From assembly GCA_035314825.1 (NCBI GenBank), contig DATFYX010000066.1, positions 1-64,000 on the forward strand: a stretch of 64,000 bases of DNA, in the 5' to 3' direction. The DNA is from Candidatus Eremiobacteraceae bacterium. GTDB lineage: Bacteria; Vulcanimicrobiota; Vulcanimicrobiia; Eremiobacterales; Eremiobacteraceae. Shown here one piece after another: positions 28,734 to 37,356 of this stretch. Numbering within the stretch: position 1 is the stretch's first letter; every line of letters begins with the position of its first letter. The translations under genes were made by a program, and so were the position numbers. The notes under the pieces were generated by a model, which made no database searches, was not told where the DNA came from, and saw only the letters and a program-made list of their open reading frames with translations.

Positions 28734-28827
28734 GGGAGAAGCATGGGGCTGGTGCCCCTGCTGGTCTTCAAAACCAGATGGTCTTCGCAAGGGGACCGGT
28801 AGGTTCGATTCCTATCTTCTCCCGCCA
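28734..28827 (+). tRNA. selC: tRNA-Sec (anticodon UCA)
   Basis: A 94-base tRNA with encoded CCA. The acceptor stem is 8 bp (GGGAGAAG with CTTCTCCC), as required for tRNA-Sec. The D-arm GGGGC-TGGT-GCCCC is tight, the anticodon stem CTGGT/ACCAG encloses CTTCAAA with anticodon TCA at 28768-28770. A 5-bp long variable arm (TGGTC with GACCG) and T-loop TTCGATT follow. Acceptor plus T stem give the 13-bp pattern. selA and selB lie 3.5-6.8 kb upstream. A GATAAT element at 28712-28717 could be its -10. Confidence 0.97.
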
Positions 28828-28856
28828 GATCGAGCCAACACGTCGTGGGGGACCGC

Positions 28857-29618
28857 ATGCGAAATCTCCTCGCCCTGATCGGAGCCGTTCTTGCCGCCGG
28901 TGCTGCCGTTGTGGCGCTCACCCCGGCGCCCACCATGTCGGCGTCGTCGGCGGTGTCTGCGCCCGCAGACGAGTATTTCGGCAAGATGAAGCTGAGCTAT
29001 CTGGGCATCAACAACTCGCTAAAAGACGCGACGATCATGGCCGGCGACCATACGGATTTCGGCGGCGTGATCCAAAAGGTCCAGTTCGCCGAGAACGCCT
29101 TCCTCGATTGGCAGTCGAAATATCCCAAGGATCCGCAGCTTCCGCGCTCGATGTTCTTGATGGCCCGCGCATACGCGAAGATCTGGACCGCAGACGGCCA
29201 GCAGAAAGCGGCGCTCTACTATTTCACCTTGCGCGACCAGTATGCGGCGACGTACTTCGGCAAGCAAGCGAAGGCAGATACGAGCAAAGGTCTGACGCTG
29301 CACGTCTACTCGGCCATACAGCCCTGCTATCCGGTGCCTGGACAGCCCACGCCGACACCCGCGCCGGTGCCGACGGCTGATCCGAAGCGGAATATCAGCG
29401 TGCAGATCGAGCCCTACCCGAGCTGCTCGACGCCTGCGCCGACGCCGGCCGTGTCCATCCCGACCGTCGCGCCGCTCTCGACGTCCGCGCCCGCGACGCA
29501 CGCAACTCCGACCGCCGTGCCTGTGCCCACATCGGCGCCCGCGACACCGGCCACACCGGCCGCTCCGTCGGCGGCCCCGCCGGCGGCCAGTGCGTCAGCG
29601 ACGCCGGCGCACACCTGA
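28857..29618 (+). CDS. Exported protein with Pro/Thr-rich C-terminus
   Basis: About 253 residues: signal peptide (LLALIGAVLAAGAAVVAL), a helical domain of about 130 residues (FGGVIQKVQFAENAFLDW, RSMFLMARAYAKIWTADGQ, ALYYFTLRDQY) that looks TPR-like, then a 110-residue tail rich in Pro, Ala, Thr and Ser. The tail probably lies in the cell wall or outside. ATG 28857 has GGGGG six bases upstream; GTG 28845 is an alternative. Function unknown. Convergent overlap of 24 bases with the GNAT gene. Confidence 0.65.
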   Translation: MRNLLALIGAVLAAGAAVVALTPAPTMSASSAVSAPADEYFGKMKLSYLGINNSLKDATIMAGDHTDFGGVIQKVQFAENAFLDWQSKYPKDPQLPRSMFLMARAYAKIWTADGQQKAALYYFTLRDQYAATYFGKQAKADTSKGLTLHVYSAIQPCYPVPGQPTPTPAPVPTADPKRNISVQIEPYPSCSTPAPTPAVSIPTVAPLSTSAPATHATPTAVPVPTSAPATPATPAAPSAAPPAASASATPAHT

Positions 29619-30194
29619 CGAGCGCGGCCGCTTGCCTGCTCGGCGGGTAGCGGCCCACTCCTCGTGCAGCACGCTCATGAGCACGACGTCTGCATAGGAC
29701 CCGTTCTGGTAGATGTAGCGCCGCATCACGCCCTCGCGCGCGAACCCGGCCCGCTCGTAGCAGCGGATAGCCCGCGCATTTTCAGGTAGCACGGTCAGCT
29801 CGATGCGCACGAGCGGCCGCGCGCGGAACGCTCCGTCCACTAGCGTCCGCACCGCGTCGGTGCCCAGGCCGCGGTTCCAGTAGCGTTCTTCGTGGATCGC
29901 GATGCCCAGCGTGGCGCGCGCGCCTTCGATCTTCAGCGCGGTCGTGCCGATATCGATGCCGTCGAGCGTCTGGATCACGTAGCAGGGCGTGTTGGGGTTG
30001 ACCGCTGCGTTCGCGGCCCAGTCGCGCTCGGCTTCGAGCGACATCGGCATGCGCGTCAATATGAAATCACGCGCCGGACCCGCGTTGATCCAACGCTGCA
30101 GCATGTCCACGTCTGCGGGCTCGATCGGACGCAGGCGCACTTTATCGCCGACGAGCCAGGTCGGGGCCGCTTCGCGCGGCGAACGTTTGCGCAT
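29595..30194 (-). CDS. GNAT-family acetyltransferase (RimJ/RimL-like)
   Basis: A 199-residue acetyltransferase. Seen: VRLRPIEPADVDMLQRWI, the acetyl-CoA loop region YWNRGLGTDAVRTLVDGAF and ELTVLPENARAIRCYERAGF, ending with a basic tail. The pattern with RPIE and the ENARAIRCYERAGF stretch is typical of the RimJ/RimL-like subgroup acting on small molecules or protein N-termini. Its ATG (complement of 30192-30194) overlaps the ATG of the opposite-strand protease gene; see findings. Confidence 0.85.
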   Translation of the reverse strand: MRKRSPREAAPTWLVGDKVRLRPIEPADVDMLQRWINAGPARDFILTRMPMSLEAERDWAANAAVNPNTPCYVIQTLDGIDIGTTALKIEGARATLGIAIHEERYWNRGLGTDAVRTLVDGAFRARPLVRIELTVLPENARAIRCYERAGFAREGVMRRYIYQNGSYADVVLMSVLHEEWAATRRAGKRPRSSGVRRRR

Positions 30195-31818
30195 GATAGC
30201 CGTCTGGATTGGCGGCGGCCTTGCAGCGTCCATGCTGGCCGTTGCGACGCCGGCTCCGACGGCGTCGCCTCCGGCTCCGCCGCCGACGGCCGTCCGCTCC
30301 CCGCAACTCGACGCCCTCCTCGAGCGCCACAGGCGCGCGCTCGGCCATATGCAGTCGGAAAGCGCCTCGTGGAGCGGCGTGATCACCCAAGACGGCGCGG
30401 ACACCCCGTTCAGCGAGAGCGCCGACGGCGACGGGCGCTGGAAATCCAGCCTCACGCTCCCCTTCGGGCAGCACGTCGACGGCAACGACCTCGCCGTCCA
30501 GTGGGTCCAAGACCTTAACGGCAACGTCACGTTCATCCCGATCACGCGCCGGCGTTCGCTGCTCGCGCGCCTGCTCGGCTTCAACGCGGTGCTGCTGGAC
30601 CCCGACATCGCCTGGGTGATCGACGGCCCGCTCACGATCGACGGGCGCCCGGTCATCCGGCTGCACGCGAAGCTCGGCACAGCCGATGCGGTGGTCTATC
30701 TCGATTCGCAGACCGCGCTGGTCAACGGCGCCCAGCTCGGCGATCGCGCCATCCGCTACGTCCAATATCAGACCTTCGACCAGCTGGTCGTGCCGACGAA
30801 AATCGTCGAGACGCAGCAAGACGAACAGGTGGCGACCACGATCAGATCGGTCACCTTCCCGCCGCTGGCTGCTGCGGACTTCGCACCCCCGCCGCCGCGC
30901 AGGCCGCAGTTCCCGTCTGGGGCTACCGAAGTCGGACTGGACTTCGAGTCGCCGCACTCGTTGATCGTCGTGCACGCCAAGGTCAACGGCACGCTGGTCA
31001 ACTTCTTGCTCGACTCAGGCAGCTCGGCGTCGCTGATCGACCAGGACGAAGCGCGCGTGCTCAAACTGCCCACCGCGGGCAGCGTGCGGGTCGTCGGCGC
31101 GACCGTGCTGCGGGGCACCGTCGCACGCGCCGACGTGCTCGAGCTGGGCGGAGTGCGCTTCACGCCGTTCGTGCTCGAAGCGGTGCCGCTAGGGCTGCCG
31201 GCATCTCTGCGCGGCTTCGGCATCACGGGCATCTTAGGGTACGACGTATTCGCCCAAGTCGTGGCGCGCATCGACTATGGACGCGCGCACATCAGGCTCA
31301 TCCAGCCGAGTACGTTCAGCTACAACGGCACCGGCGCGGTGCTGGCGCTGGATGCTTCATCGCGTTTACCGCGCGTGCCGGCCACGCTTGGCGAGCAGGA
31401 CCCGACGACCTTCACGGTCGACACCGGCAGCGATTCGGGCCTCACCCTATATCAGGATTTCGCGCAGTCGCACGCGCGCGATTTCCTGCGCCCGGGCGAT
31501 CTCGCCTCGGAAGAGTCCTCCTATCCGCAATCCCCTCAGAATCCCCAACCGCCGAGCACGCCGGATCCGGCTAGCTTCTTCGGCGATCTGATGCAGGCCA
31601 GCGGCGCGGGCGGCGCGATCCACGTCAAGACCGCGTACATAACGCGCCTCAACCTGGGCAAGTTCTCGGTCGACCGCGTCTTCACGGAGATCGTGCTCAA
31701 TCCGAGCGGCGCGTTCACCCCGGCCACATCGGACGGGTTGCTGGGCGCCTCGGTCCTATCGAAGTTCGGCGCGGTGTTCTTGGATTATCCGGGCGGGCGT
31801 TTCATCTTAGAGCGCTGA
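30193..31818 (+). CDS. Exported aspartyl-protease-fold protein
   Basis: About 541 residues: signal-like N-terminus (GGLAASMLAVATPAP) and Pro linker, a beta-rich domain over residues 40-240 resembling outer-membrane lipoprotein-sorting folds, then two retropepsin-like lobes with active-site motifs FLLDSGSSASLID and FTVDTGSDSGLTLY, each followed by a hydrophobic G-I-L-G-type segment (GILGYDVF and LLGASVLSKFG). It could be a single-chain two-lobe aspartyl protease. An internal ATG at 30232 is another possible start. No Shine-Dalgarno is obvious. Confidence 0.72.
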   Translation: MIAVWIGGGLAASMLAVATPAPTASPPAPPPTAVRSPQLDALLERHRRALGHMQSESASWSGVITQDGADTPFSESADGDGRWKSSLTLPFGQHVDGNDLAVQWVQDLNGNVTFIPITRRRSLLARLLGFNAVLLDPDIAWVIDGPLTIDGRPVIRLHAKLGTADAVVYLDSQTALVNGAQLGDRAIRYVQYQTFDQLVVPTKIVETQQDEQVATTIRSVTFPPLAAADFAPPPPRRPQFPSGATEVGLDFESPHSLIVVHAKVNGTLVNFLLDSGSSASLIDQDEARVLKLPTAGSVRVVGATVLRGTVARADVLELGGVRFTPFVLEAVPLGLPASLRGFGITGILGYDVFAQVVARIDYGRAHIRLIQPSTFSYNGTGAVLALDASSRLPRVPATLGEQDPTTFTVDTGSDSGLTLYQDFAQSHARDFLRPGDLASEESSYPQSPQNPQPPSTPDPASFFGDLMQASGAGGAIHVKTAYITRLNLGKFSVDRVFTEIVLNPSGAFTPATSDGLLGASVLSKFGAVFLDYPGGRFILER

Positions 31819-32151
31819 GCGCGCTTCCACCAAAGCCGTCACGCGTTCGAGCTCGTCTTCGGTCATCGAGACGAATGCGACGCCGAACTCGCCGACCACC
31901 GACGTGCGCACGATCTGCGCGTTGACGTCGAGCCAGCCCCCGCCGCGCGCCGGCAAGTGCACGACGACGCGCGTGCCCTGCGCGAGCGCTTCGTCGGTCA
32001 GCAAGAGCACGCCGGCTAAGCTGATGTTATCGACCATCGCGCGGCAACGCCGCGACTCGTCCACGACTGTGAACTCGACGGGCAGCTTGATGTTGAAGCG
32101 CGGGTAACGGCGCCGGTCTACGTGCAGCTCGCCCGCGTCGCCATCGCTCAA
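31807..32151 (-). CDS. PilZ-domain protein
   Basis: A 114-residue PilZ domain that binds cyclic-di-GMP: RRRYPRFNIKLPVEF (the RxxxR motif) and MVDNISLAGVLL (the D/NxSxxG motif), with GTRVVVHLPARGG and VGEFGVAFVSM following. The only plausible start is TTG 32151, overlapping the stop of the upstream gene within TTTTGA. It probably works with the upstream membrane protein or in second-messenger control of envelope processes; the partner enzyme is not in this window. Confidence 0.85.
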   Translation of the reverse strand: MSDGDAGELHVDRRRYPRFNIKLPVEFTVVDESRRCRAMVDNISLAGVLLLTDEALAQGTRVVVHLPARGGGWLDVNAQIVRTSVVGEFGVAFVSMTEDELERVTALVEARSAL

Positions 32152-33095
32152 AACGACTGCTCGATCTGGTCGACGACCCATTCCGAGGACGAGGTGCGCA
32201 CCGGTGCGCTGCAGTACGAACACGCGCCGTTGACGAGCTTGAGCGGCGCACCGCACGATGGGCAGGTCGACGCAAGGCCGGTCTGGCCGACCGCGGTCTT
32301 GGCGTCGGCGCGGCGGATGAACGACCAGAATTCGGTGAACGTGGTCGGCACGCGCTGCCCGTCGACGAGCTGCTTGGTGTTCTCGTCGATCGTATAATCG
32401 GTCATGCTGGCCGTGAAAGCGACGACGATCGTGTCGTACGGGGTCGCTGCGGTCACATCGACCACTTTGGCGTGCCCGATGACGATGTTCTCGAGCATGT
32501 CGATCTGGTGCGCGGCGATGAGCTGGTCGGTCTGCATCTTGTGGCGCTCGTAGAGCGCGTCGCTCATGACGTCGCGCGCAAGGTCTTGGTTGCGCGCCAT
32601 CCACGCCTGTTGGATCTTGAAGAACGCGGTCTGAGCGCGGTCGAGGAACGAGCGCTCGTCGAAGCCGGGGTCGCGCGCCTTGATGGCCGCCTCGCCGGTC
32701 GCGATGACTTGGGGATCCACCGTTCGGGTAGGTTGGTCCATGTACTGCGTCGTGGCGGCGGGTTGGAACAGGGTTTGTGTGGCGGCCTGGCCGCCCATCT
32801 GCGATTGCGCGTTGGTTTGCGCGCGATTCCATAGGTAATAGATCACGACCAGCGCGATGATGACCCAAAAGCCTGTGCCGTGGCCCAAGAACAGCAGGGG
32901 CCAGAAGCTGAACCCGCCGCCAAAGCCGCCGCCGCCGTAATTGCCGCCGCTGCTGCCGCCGTGATATCCGCCGCCGCCATAGTGGCTGCCGCCGCCGGCG
33001 CGCGCAAATGCCTCCAGCGGCCCAGCCAAGACCAGAGCCGCGCCAGCAAGCGCAGACGCCGCAGCCGGAAGAGATGACGTCTTGAGAGCGTTCAT
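32148..33095 (-). CDS. Tim44-like domain membrane protein with C-terminal zinc ribbon
   Basis: A 315-residue protein: signal-like N-terminus, a Gly/Tyr/Ser-rich low-complexity segment (GGGSHYGGGGYHGG), a transmembrane helix (FWVIIALVVIYYLW), a Tim44-like domain from about residue 130 (DERSFLDRAQTAFFKIQQAWMAR, MSDALYERHKMQTDQL), and a Cys-pair ribbon CPSC...CSYC before the end. The layout is that of bacterial Tim44-like/YjgN-type proteins whose role is unclear. It overlaps the PilZ gene start. Confidence 0.75.
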   Translation of the reverse strand: MNALKTSSLPAAASALAGAALVLAGPLEAFARAGGGSHYGGGGYHGGSSGGNYGGGGFGGGFSFWPLLFLGHGTGFWVIIALVVIYYLWNRAQTNAQSQMGGQAATQTLFQPAATTQYMDQPTRTVDPQVIATGEAAIKARDPGFDERSFLDRAQTAFFKIQQAWMARNQDLARDVMSDALYERHKMQTDQLIAAHQIDMLENIVIGHAKVVDVTAATPYDTIVVAFTASMTDYTIDENTKQLVDGQRVPTTFTEFWSFIRRADAKTAVGQTGLASTCPSCGAPLKLVNGACSYCSAPVRTSSSEWVVDQIEQSF

Positions 33096-33142
33096 ACAGG
33101 AGCCTCTACTTCTGATATGCCCAAAAGGTCGCGTCCCGGCGT

Positions 33143-34003
33143 CTACGCTTTGGTTTTGCCCTGCCGGACACCCGCGAGGCGGCGGGCGGTTGCTATGTTC
33201 ATGCGATCGTCCTCCGGGGTCTTGGGCGTCTCGCAGATCACCGCGACGTGCGAGAATTCGGGACGGCGCAAGAGCGCGCGAAAGCCGGCTTCGCCGATCC
33301 GGCCTTGGGCGACGTGCCAGTGCAGATCGCGCTTGGCGCCGAGCGCGACCTTCGTGTCGTTGAGATGCAGCGCGCGCACGCGCGCGAAGCCGATGTGCGT
33401 GTCCACCGCCGCCATGAATGCGTCGACGCCCTTGCGGTCGTGGATATCGTATCCCGACGCCCACGCGTGCGCAGTGTCCAGACACACGCCGACCCGCTTG
33501 TCGCCGACCGCCTTGAGGATCGCGCCCAGCTCCTCCATCGTGCCGCCGCACAGGTTGCCGGCGCCGGCCGAGTTCTCCATCAGCAGCATCGGACCGGGTT
33601 TGGCGGCGGCGATGAGCTTGCCGATGGTGGCGCTCACGCGCGAGAGGCCCTTCGTGCGCGTCTGCGCGCCGTAACTTCCCAGATGCGTGTTGACGTACTC
33701 GATGCCGCCGCGCGCCGCCACCTCGAGGTCGTTGGCGACAAGCGTCGTGCTGTTCTTATGCAGGACGCGGTTCGTGGTCGTCAGGTTGACCAAATACGAG
33801 CTGTGGATGACCACGGGTTGGATGTCGTGCTCCTTGCGCAGCACCCGGAACTCTTGCCATGCGCGCGCGTCGTAGGGCGTGCGCCGCCAACCGCGCGGGT
33901 TGCCGGCGAAGATCTGGATGCACTGGCAGCCGGCTTCAAGCGCTTGTTCGATCGTCTTCTTCGGGAAGTTGCCGCCGATGCCGACGTGGACGCCGAATCT
34001 CAC
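33143..34003 (-). CDS. nfo: Endonuclease IV (AP endonuclease)
   Basis: A 286-residue AP endonuclease of the Nfo family, which cuts 5' of abasic sites. Metal and substrate segments are visible: GVHVGIGGNF, QIFAGNPRGW, VVIHSSYLVNL, EYVNTHLGS, LLMENSAGAG, VGVCLDTAHAWASGYD, LHLNDTKVALGAKRDLHWHVAQGRIGE and ETPKTPEDD. All expected metal-binding His/Glu/Asp positions are present. It overlaps the methyltransferase gene by four bases. Confidence 0.93.
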   Translation of the reverse strand: MRFGVHVGIGGNFPKKTIEQALEAGCQCIQIFAGNPRGWRRTPYDARAWQEFRVLRKEHDIQPVVIHSSYLVNLTTTNRVLHKNSTTLVANDLEVAARGGIEYVNTHLGSYGAQTRTKGLSRVSATIGKLIAAAKPGPMLLMENSAGAGNLCGGTMEELGAILKAVGDKRVGVCLDTAHAWASGYDIHDRKGVDAFMAAVDTHIGFARVRALHLNDTKVALGAKRDLHWHVAQGRIGEAGFRALLRRPEFSHVAVICETPKTPEDDRMNIATARRLAGVRQGKTKA

Positions 34004-34794
34004 GGCTTGCGCGCGCAGTACAAGAACTGATCTTGTTCGACTTCGAATTCGTGCGACGGCGGCGCGAGCTCGATGATGCGCTCGCGCGCTGCGGCGAGGA
34101 ACGCCTCTCGCTGGTCACCGAGCGCGATGCGCAGGTTCTCGCGCGAACGATGATAGCCGACGTATGAATCGACGGTGTAGTGCAGACCGAACCGCAGCAT
34201 GCGCAATTCGCCGTCGCGGAACAGCGCGTCGGGAGGCTGTTCCGCGCCGCGTTCGACCTGCGACCAGAAGCCCGCGAGCGAGTCGCGAAAACTGCTCTCG
34301 AGCGGCGCTTCGGCGCGGCCGGTCCATTCGGTGAACAGCGTGCGCACCGCGCGCGCGTAGGGATCGTCCGGACGCGCGTGCTTCCAGAAGATGGCGAGCG
34401 CACCGCCGCTGACCAGGACGCGCGAGAACTCCGCGAGCGCAGCGGCCTCGTCGAACCAGTGGAAGGCCTGGGCGCAGATGATGCCGGCGAACGCGTTATC
34501 GGCGAACGGCAGCGCCTCGGCGCGGCCGACGTAGAATGCTGCGTCGGCTCCTGCCGGCAGACTCGAGCGCGCCACTTCCAACATCCGTTGCGCGACGTCG
34601 ATGCCGGTCACGGCGAACCCGCGCTTGAGCATGCCGACCGCCGAGAGCCCGGTGCCGCAGGCGGCATCGAGGATGCGCTTGGCGCTCGGCGGCCCGATGA
34701 AGGCGGCCAGCGCGTCGAACAGCTCGTCTGAGTAGGAGGTGCGGTAGCGCGCGTAGTCTTCGACCAGCGTGTCGAAGTCCGAGGGATGTCTCAC
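34000..34794 (-). CDS. Class I SAM-dependent methyltransferase
   Basis: A 264-residue methyltransferase with SAM motif I RILDAACGTGLSAVGML, motif II GIDVAQRMLEVARSSL, and the later RAEALPFADNAFAGIICAQAFHWFDEAAALAEFSRVL typical of the UbiE/Methyltransf_11 group. The target (small molecule or lipid) is not predictable. It overlaps scpB by four bases and nfo by four bases in the same run. Confidence 0.8.
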   Translation of the reverse strand: MRHPSDFDTLVEDYARYRTSYSDELFDALAAFIGPPSAKRILDAACGTGLSAVGMLKRGFAVTGIDVAQRMLEVARSSLPAGADAAFYVGRAEALPFADNAFAGIICAQAFHWFDEAAALAEFSRVLVSGGALAIFWKHARPDDPYARAVRTLFTEWTGRAEAPLESSFRDSLAGFWSQVERGAEQPPDALFRDGELRMLRFGLHYTVDSYVGYHRSRENLRIALGDQREAFLAAARERIIELAPPSHEFEVEQDQFLYCARKP

Positions 34795-35462
34795 TCTTCG
34801 AGCGCGTGGGCGAGTTCGTCTGCGACGCTGTGCTCGAGTTTGGACTGGGAGTGCGGCACTTGATCGCCCTCGTGGCCCTCGACCGATTCGTGGATCTGGC
34901 CCAGCGATTCTTCGCGTGCGGCGCTCAGCGGCAGCGGGATGACCTGTCCGTTCACGCGCCGCGGCGCGCCTTCGGGCAGCGGCGGCAGCTCCGCAAGCGC
35001 GCGCAGCCCGAATGATTCGAGGAAGCGATCGGTCGTGCCGTAGATGATCGGCCGGCCCACGGTGTCCTTGCGGCCGAGCTCTTTGATGAGCCGGCGATCT
35101 TCGAGCGTCTGCATCACGCCGTCGACGTTGACGCCGCGCAGGCTTTCGACTTCGGCGCGCGTGACCGGCTGGAGATAGGCGACGATCGAAAGCGTTTCGA
35201 GCGCGGCTTGCGACATGTATGTCTTGGGCGGCAGCAAGAAACGCTCGACGTCTTCACGGCACTGCGGATCGGTCGACAGGCGCCAACCGCCCGCGACCTC
35301 GCGCAGCACGATACCGCGCCCTTCGAAAGACGCGGCGATCTCGCGCAGCGCCGCACGGACTTCCGCCGGCGGCGCCTTCGCCGCCTCGCAGATGTCGCGC
35401 TCGCTGGCCGGCTTGTCCGCGACCAGCAAGATCGCCTCGACGCGGTTACGCAGACTTGCCAA
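34791..35462 (-). CDS. scpB: Segregation and condensation protein B
   Basis: A 223-residue ScpB with two winged helices: VEAILLVADKPASERDICEA at the N-terminus, then YMSQAALETLSIVAYLQPVTRAEVESLRGVNVDGVMQTL, KDTVGRPIIYGTTDRFLESFGL. It forms the SMC-ScpA-ScpB complex that loads and organises chromosomal DNA. It follows scpA with a 17-base overlap. smc is not in the window. Confidence 0.94.
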   Translation of the reverse strand: MASLRNRVEAILLVADKPASERDICEAAKAPPAEVRAALREIAASFEGRGIVLREVAGGWRLSTDPQCREDVERFLLPPKTYMSQAALETLSIVAYLQPVTRAEVESLRGVNVDGVMQTLEDRRLIKELGRKDTVGRPIIYGTTDRFLESFGLRALAELPPLPEGAPRRVNGQVIPLPLSAAREESLGQIHESVEGHEGDQVPHSQSKLEHSVADELAHALEE

Positions 35463-36237
35463 GTTGATCCGTGGCTCCCTTGGGCGCGGGCGTGACGACG
35501 ATGTCGGAGAACAATGTGGGCTGCGCGCAGATCACCTTGCGCGTGCGCACGAGCTCGAGCAGCGCCAAGAACGTGACCACGACTTCGAGCCTGCGGCAGC
35601 CCGCGATCAACTCGGAGAAGGCGATGGTCGCGCGGTCGCGCACGAGGCGCAACACGTAGTTCATCTTGACGACCATCGAAAACGTCTCGCGCTTGACCAC
35701 CGCCGGTCGCGCTTCCGCGTTGGCGAACGCGCGCGCCAGCGCGATCGCGAGGCTGGGCGCCTCGAGCCGGTAGTGCTGCACGAGGCCGTCTTCGCGTGCG
35801 GGCGCGCCCGGATAATACGCCGCATTCTCGTCGAGGCGGATACGGAGCTGCTCGCCCAAACGCTTGAAGTGCGCATACGCGATCAGCCGCTGGCGCAGCG
35901 ACTCCTCGGCCAGCGCCGCCTCATCTTCGAGGTCATCGGAGAACGGCGGCGGCGGCGGCGGGAGCAGCTTCTTGGACTTGATGAACAGCAGGGTCGCGGC
36001 GATCACCAGATACTCGCTGGCGACGTCGATGTCCAGGCTCTCCATGACGGAGAGATACGCGACGTACTGGTCGCAGACGGCGGCCAAGCTGACGTTGGTG
36101 ATATCGAGGTCTTGCTCGACCACCAGGTGGAGCAGCAGATCGAGGGGGCCGTCGAAGACGTCGAGTTTGACCAGCAGCTTGGTGCGGTCGTGCGCTTGAG
36201 CGGCCGTCGCGGCCGCGGTCGCCGCGCTTGCGGTTAT
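35446..36237 (-). CDS. scpA: Segregation and condensation protein A, probable ATA start
   Basis: A kleisin-type SMC partner of about 263 residues. The conserved N-terminus KLDVFDGPLDLLLHL lies upstream of every in-frame ATG, GTG or TTG except a GTG at 36123, which falls inside this motif and would delete the SMC-binding helix. The best candidate is ATA at 36235-36237, eight bases after AAGGGGG (36246-36252). Later segments, SEYLVIAATLLFIKSKKLLP, the Pro run and the final winged-helix domain, match ScpA. A sequencing error making ATG into ATA is the alternative. Confidence 0.85.
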   Translation of the reverse strand: MTASAATAAATAAQAHDRTKLLVKLDVFDGPLDLLLHLVVEQDLDITNVSLAAVCDQYVAYLSVMESLDIDVASEYLVIAATLLFIKSKKLLPPPPPPFSDDLEDEAALAEESLRQRLIAYAHFKRLGEQLRIRLDENAAYYPGAPAREDGLVQHYRLEAPSLAIALARAFANAEARPAVVKRETFSMVVKMNYVLRLVRDRATIAFSELIAGCRRLEVVVTFLALLELVRTRKVICAQPTLFSDIVVTPAPKGATDQLGKSA

Positions 36238-36285
36238 TGCGTTAGCCCCCTTCGAACCCGAGCCGTGCCCAGGCGCTCCACGTGG

Positions 36286-37356
36286 TCAATGCGTGAAGCT
36301 CTGTTTCCCGATTTTCAAACTGCTGCCCTGCGGCATGATCTCGACGTAGATCTGGCCCGGCGTCAGACGCATCGGCGAACCCGAATCGTCTTCGAGTCGC
36401 GGCAGCGACGTTGCACCGCCCGCGACCCATTTGCCCGCGGTCGCGTGGCCGTCTTGCACCAAGACGGCAGGATAGGAGCCGTAGACGTCCATGCTCAGAT
36501 CGCCGATCGAGTCGAGCACCTTAGCGGGGATCCAGACCACGACGATGTCGCTGACCTCATACGGACGGTCGTCGTCGCGATCGTGCTGCGCCTGGCCGTC
36601 GATGAAGCGCTGATATGCCACGCCGTCCCAGACGAAATGGACGTCGTATTCCAGCCAGAACGACACGATCGCCTCAGGCACAAGGCCCGGCGTCGCGCTG
36701 GGCGACGGCTGCGGCGAGTCCACGGCGGACGGCGATGCGGTCGGTGTGCGGTCGGCGTACGAGAATTGATCCTCAAAGTGCGGTTTGTCGGCGTATCCGT
36801 ACGTGGGCCCGACCTTGCGGATGCGCACGACGCTGGTGTACAAGTTATGCGGCATGTCGCGCGTGTCGTCGCGCCAAAACGCTTCAGGCGTGTGTTGGAT
36901 CTCGTCCATGTCGGCGAAGCCGGCGGCGCGCAAGCCGGCCAGGAACTCGATCACGTCGTCGTTCTGACCGGCGTGCGCGAAGAACGGGTCGTACGGTCGC
37001 GCGAGGTCGACGAAATACGTGCGGGCGCTGCGCACCGGGCCGACCTCGGACGCGGGCGTGCCCAAGAACAGCGCGAGGTAGCGCGTGATGCCGCCCTCGG
37101 CCTCCACCTCGTACACGACGTCGGCGTCGTGCAGGCCGCTCTGCGGGCGCGCGTCGGGGAAATTGTCGATCATGACCGCCGCGATGCGGTGCGCGACCGC
37201 TGCCGGCGGCACGAGCGTGCCGTTGAGCGGATCCGCGACGGCGGGCGTCGGGACCGGCGAAGGCGACGCTGAGGGCGCTGGCGCGGCCGCATGTCGCGCG
37301 CAGCCGGCGCACAGCGCCATAAGCGCGACGAGCGCGCAAAGTCTGCGCGGGGTCAA
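36286..37356 (-). CDS. DUF3048 lipoprotein
   Basis: A 356-residue lipoprotein with lipobox ALCAGCARH, a Ser/Pro tether and the DUF3048 domain pair. Seen: VMIDNFPDARPQSGLHDADVVYEVEAEGGITRYLALF, PVRSARTYFVDLA, GYADKPHFEDQF and the later VSFWLEYDVHFVWDG region. The family is related to YerB of Gram-positive bacteria; function unknown. The start is TTG 37356 within TTTTGA, overlapping the nudix stop; a longer frame reading into nudix is discarded. Same architecture as the PilZ gene start. Confidence 0.8.
   Translation of the reverse strand: MTPRRLCALVALMALCAGCARHAAAPAPSASPSPVPTPAVADPLNGTLVPPAAVAHRIAAVMIDNFPDARPQSGLHDADVVYEVEAEGGITRYLALFLGTPASEVGPVRSARTYFVDLARPYDPFFAHAGQNDDVIEFLAGLRAAGFADMDEIQHTPEAFWRDDTRDMPHNLYTSVVRIRKVGPTYGYADKPHFEDQFSYADRTPTASPSAVDSPQPSPSATPGLVPEAIVSFWLEYDVHFVWDGVAYQRFIDGQAQHDRDDDRPYEVSDIVVVWIPAKVLDSIGDLSMDVYGSYPAVLVQDGHATAGKWVAGGATSLPRLEDDSGSPMRLTPGQIYVEIMPQGSSLKIGKQSFTH

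Noticed and set aside
28734-28827. Reading the tRNA as a suppressor or ordinary Ser tRNA
   Set aside because: UCA anticodon, 8-bp acceptor stem, long variable arm and selA/selB nearby fit only tRNA-Sec.
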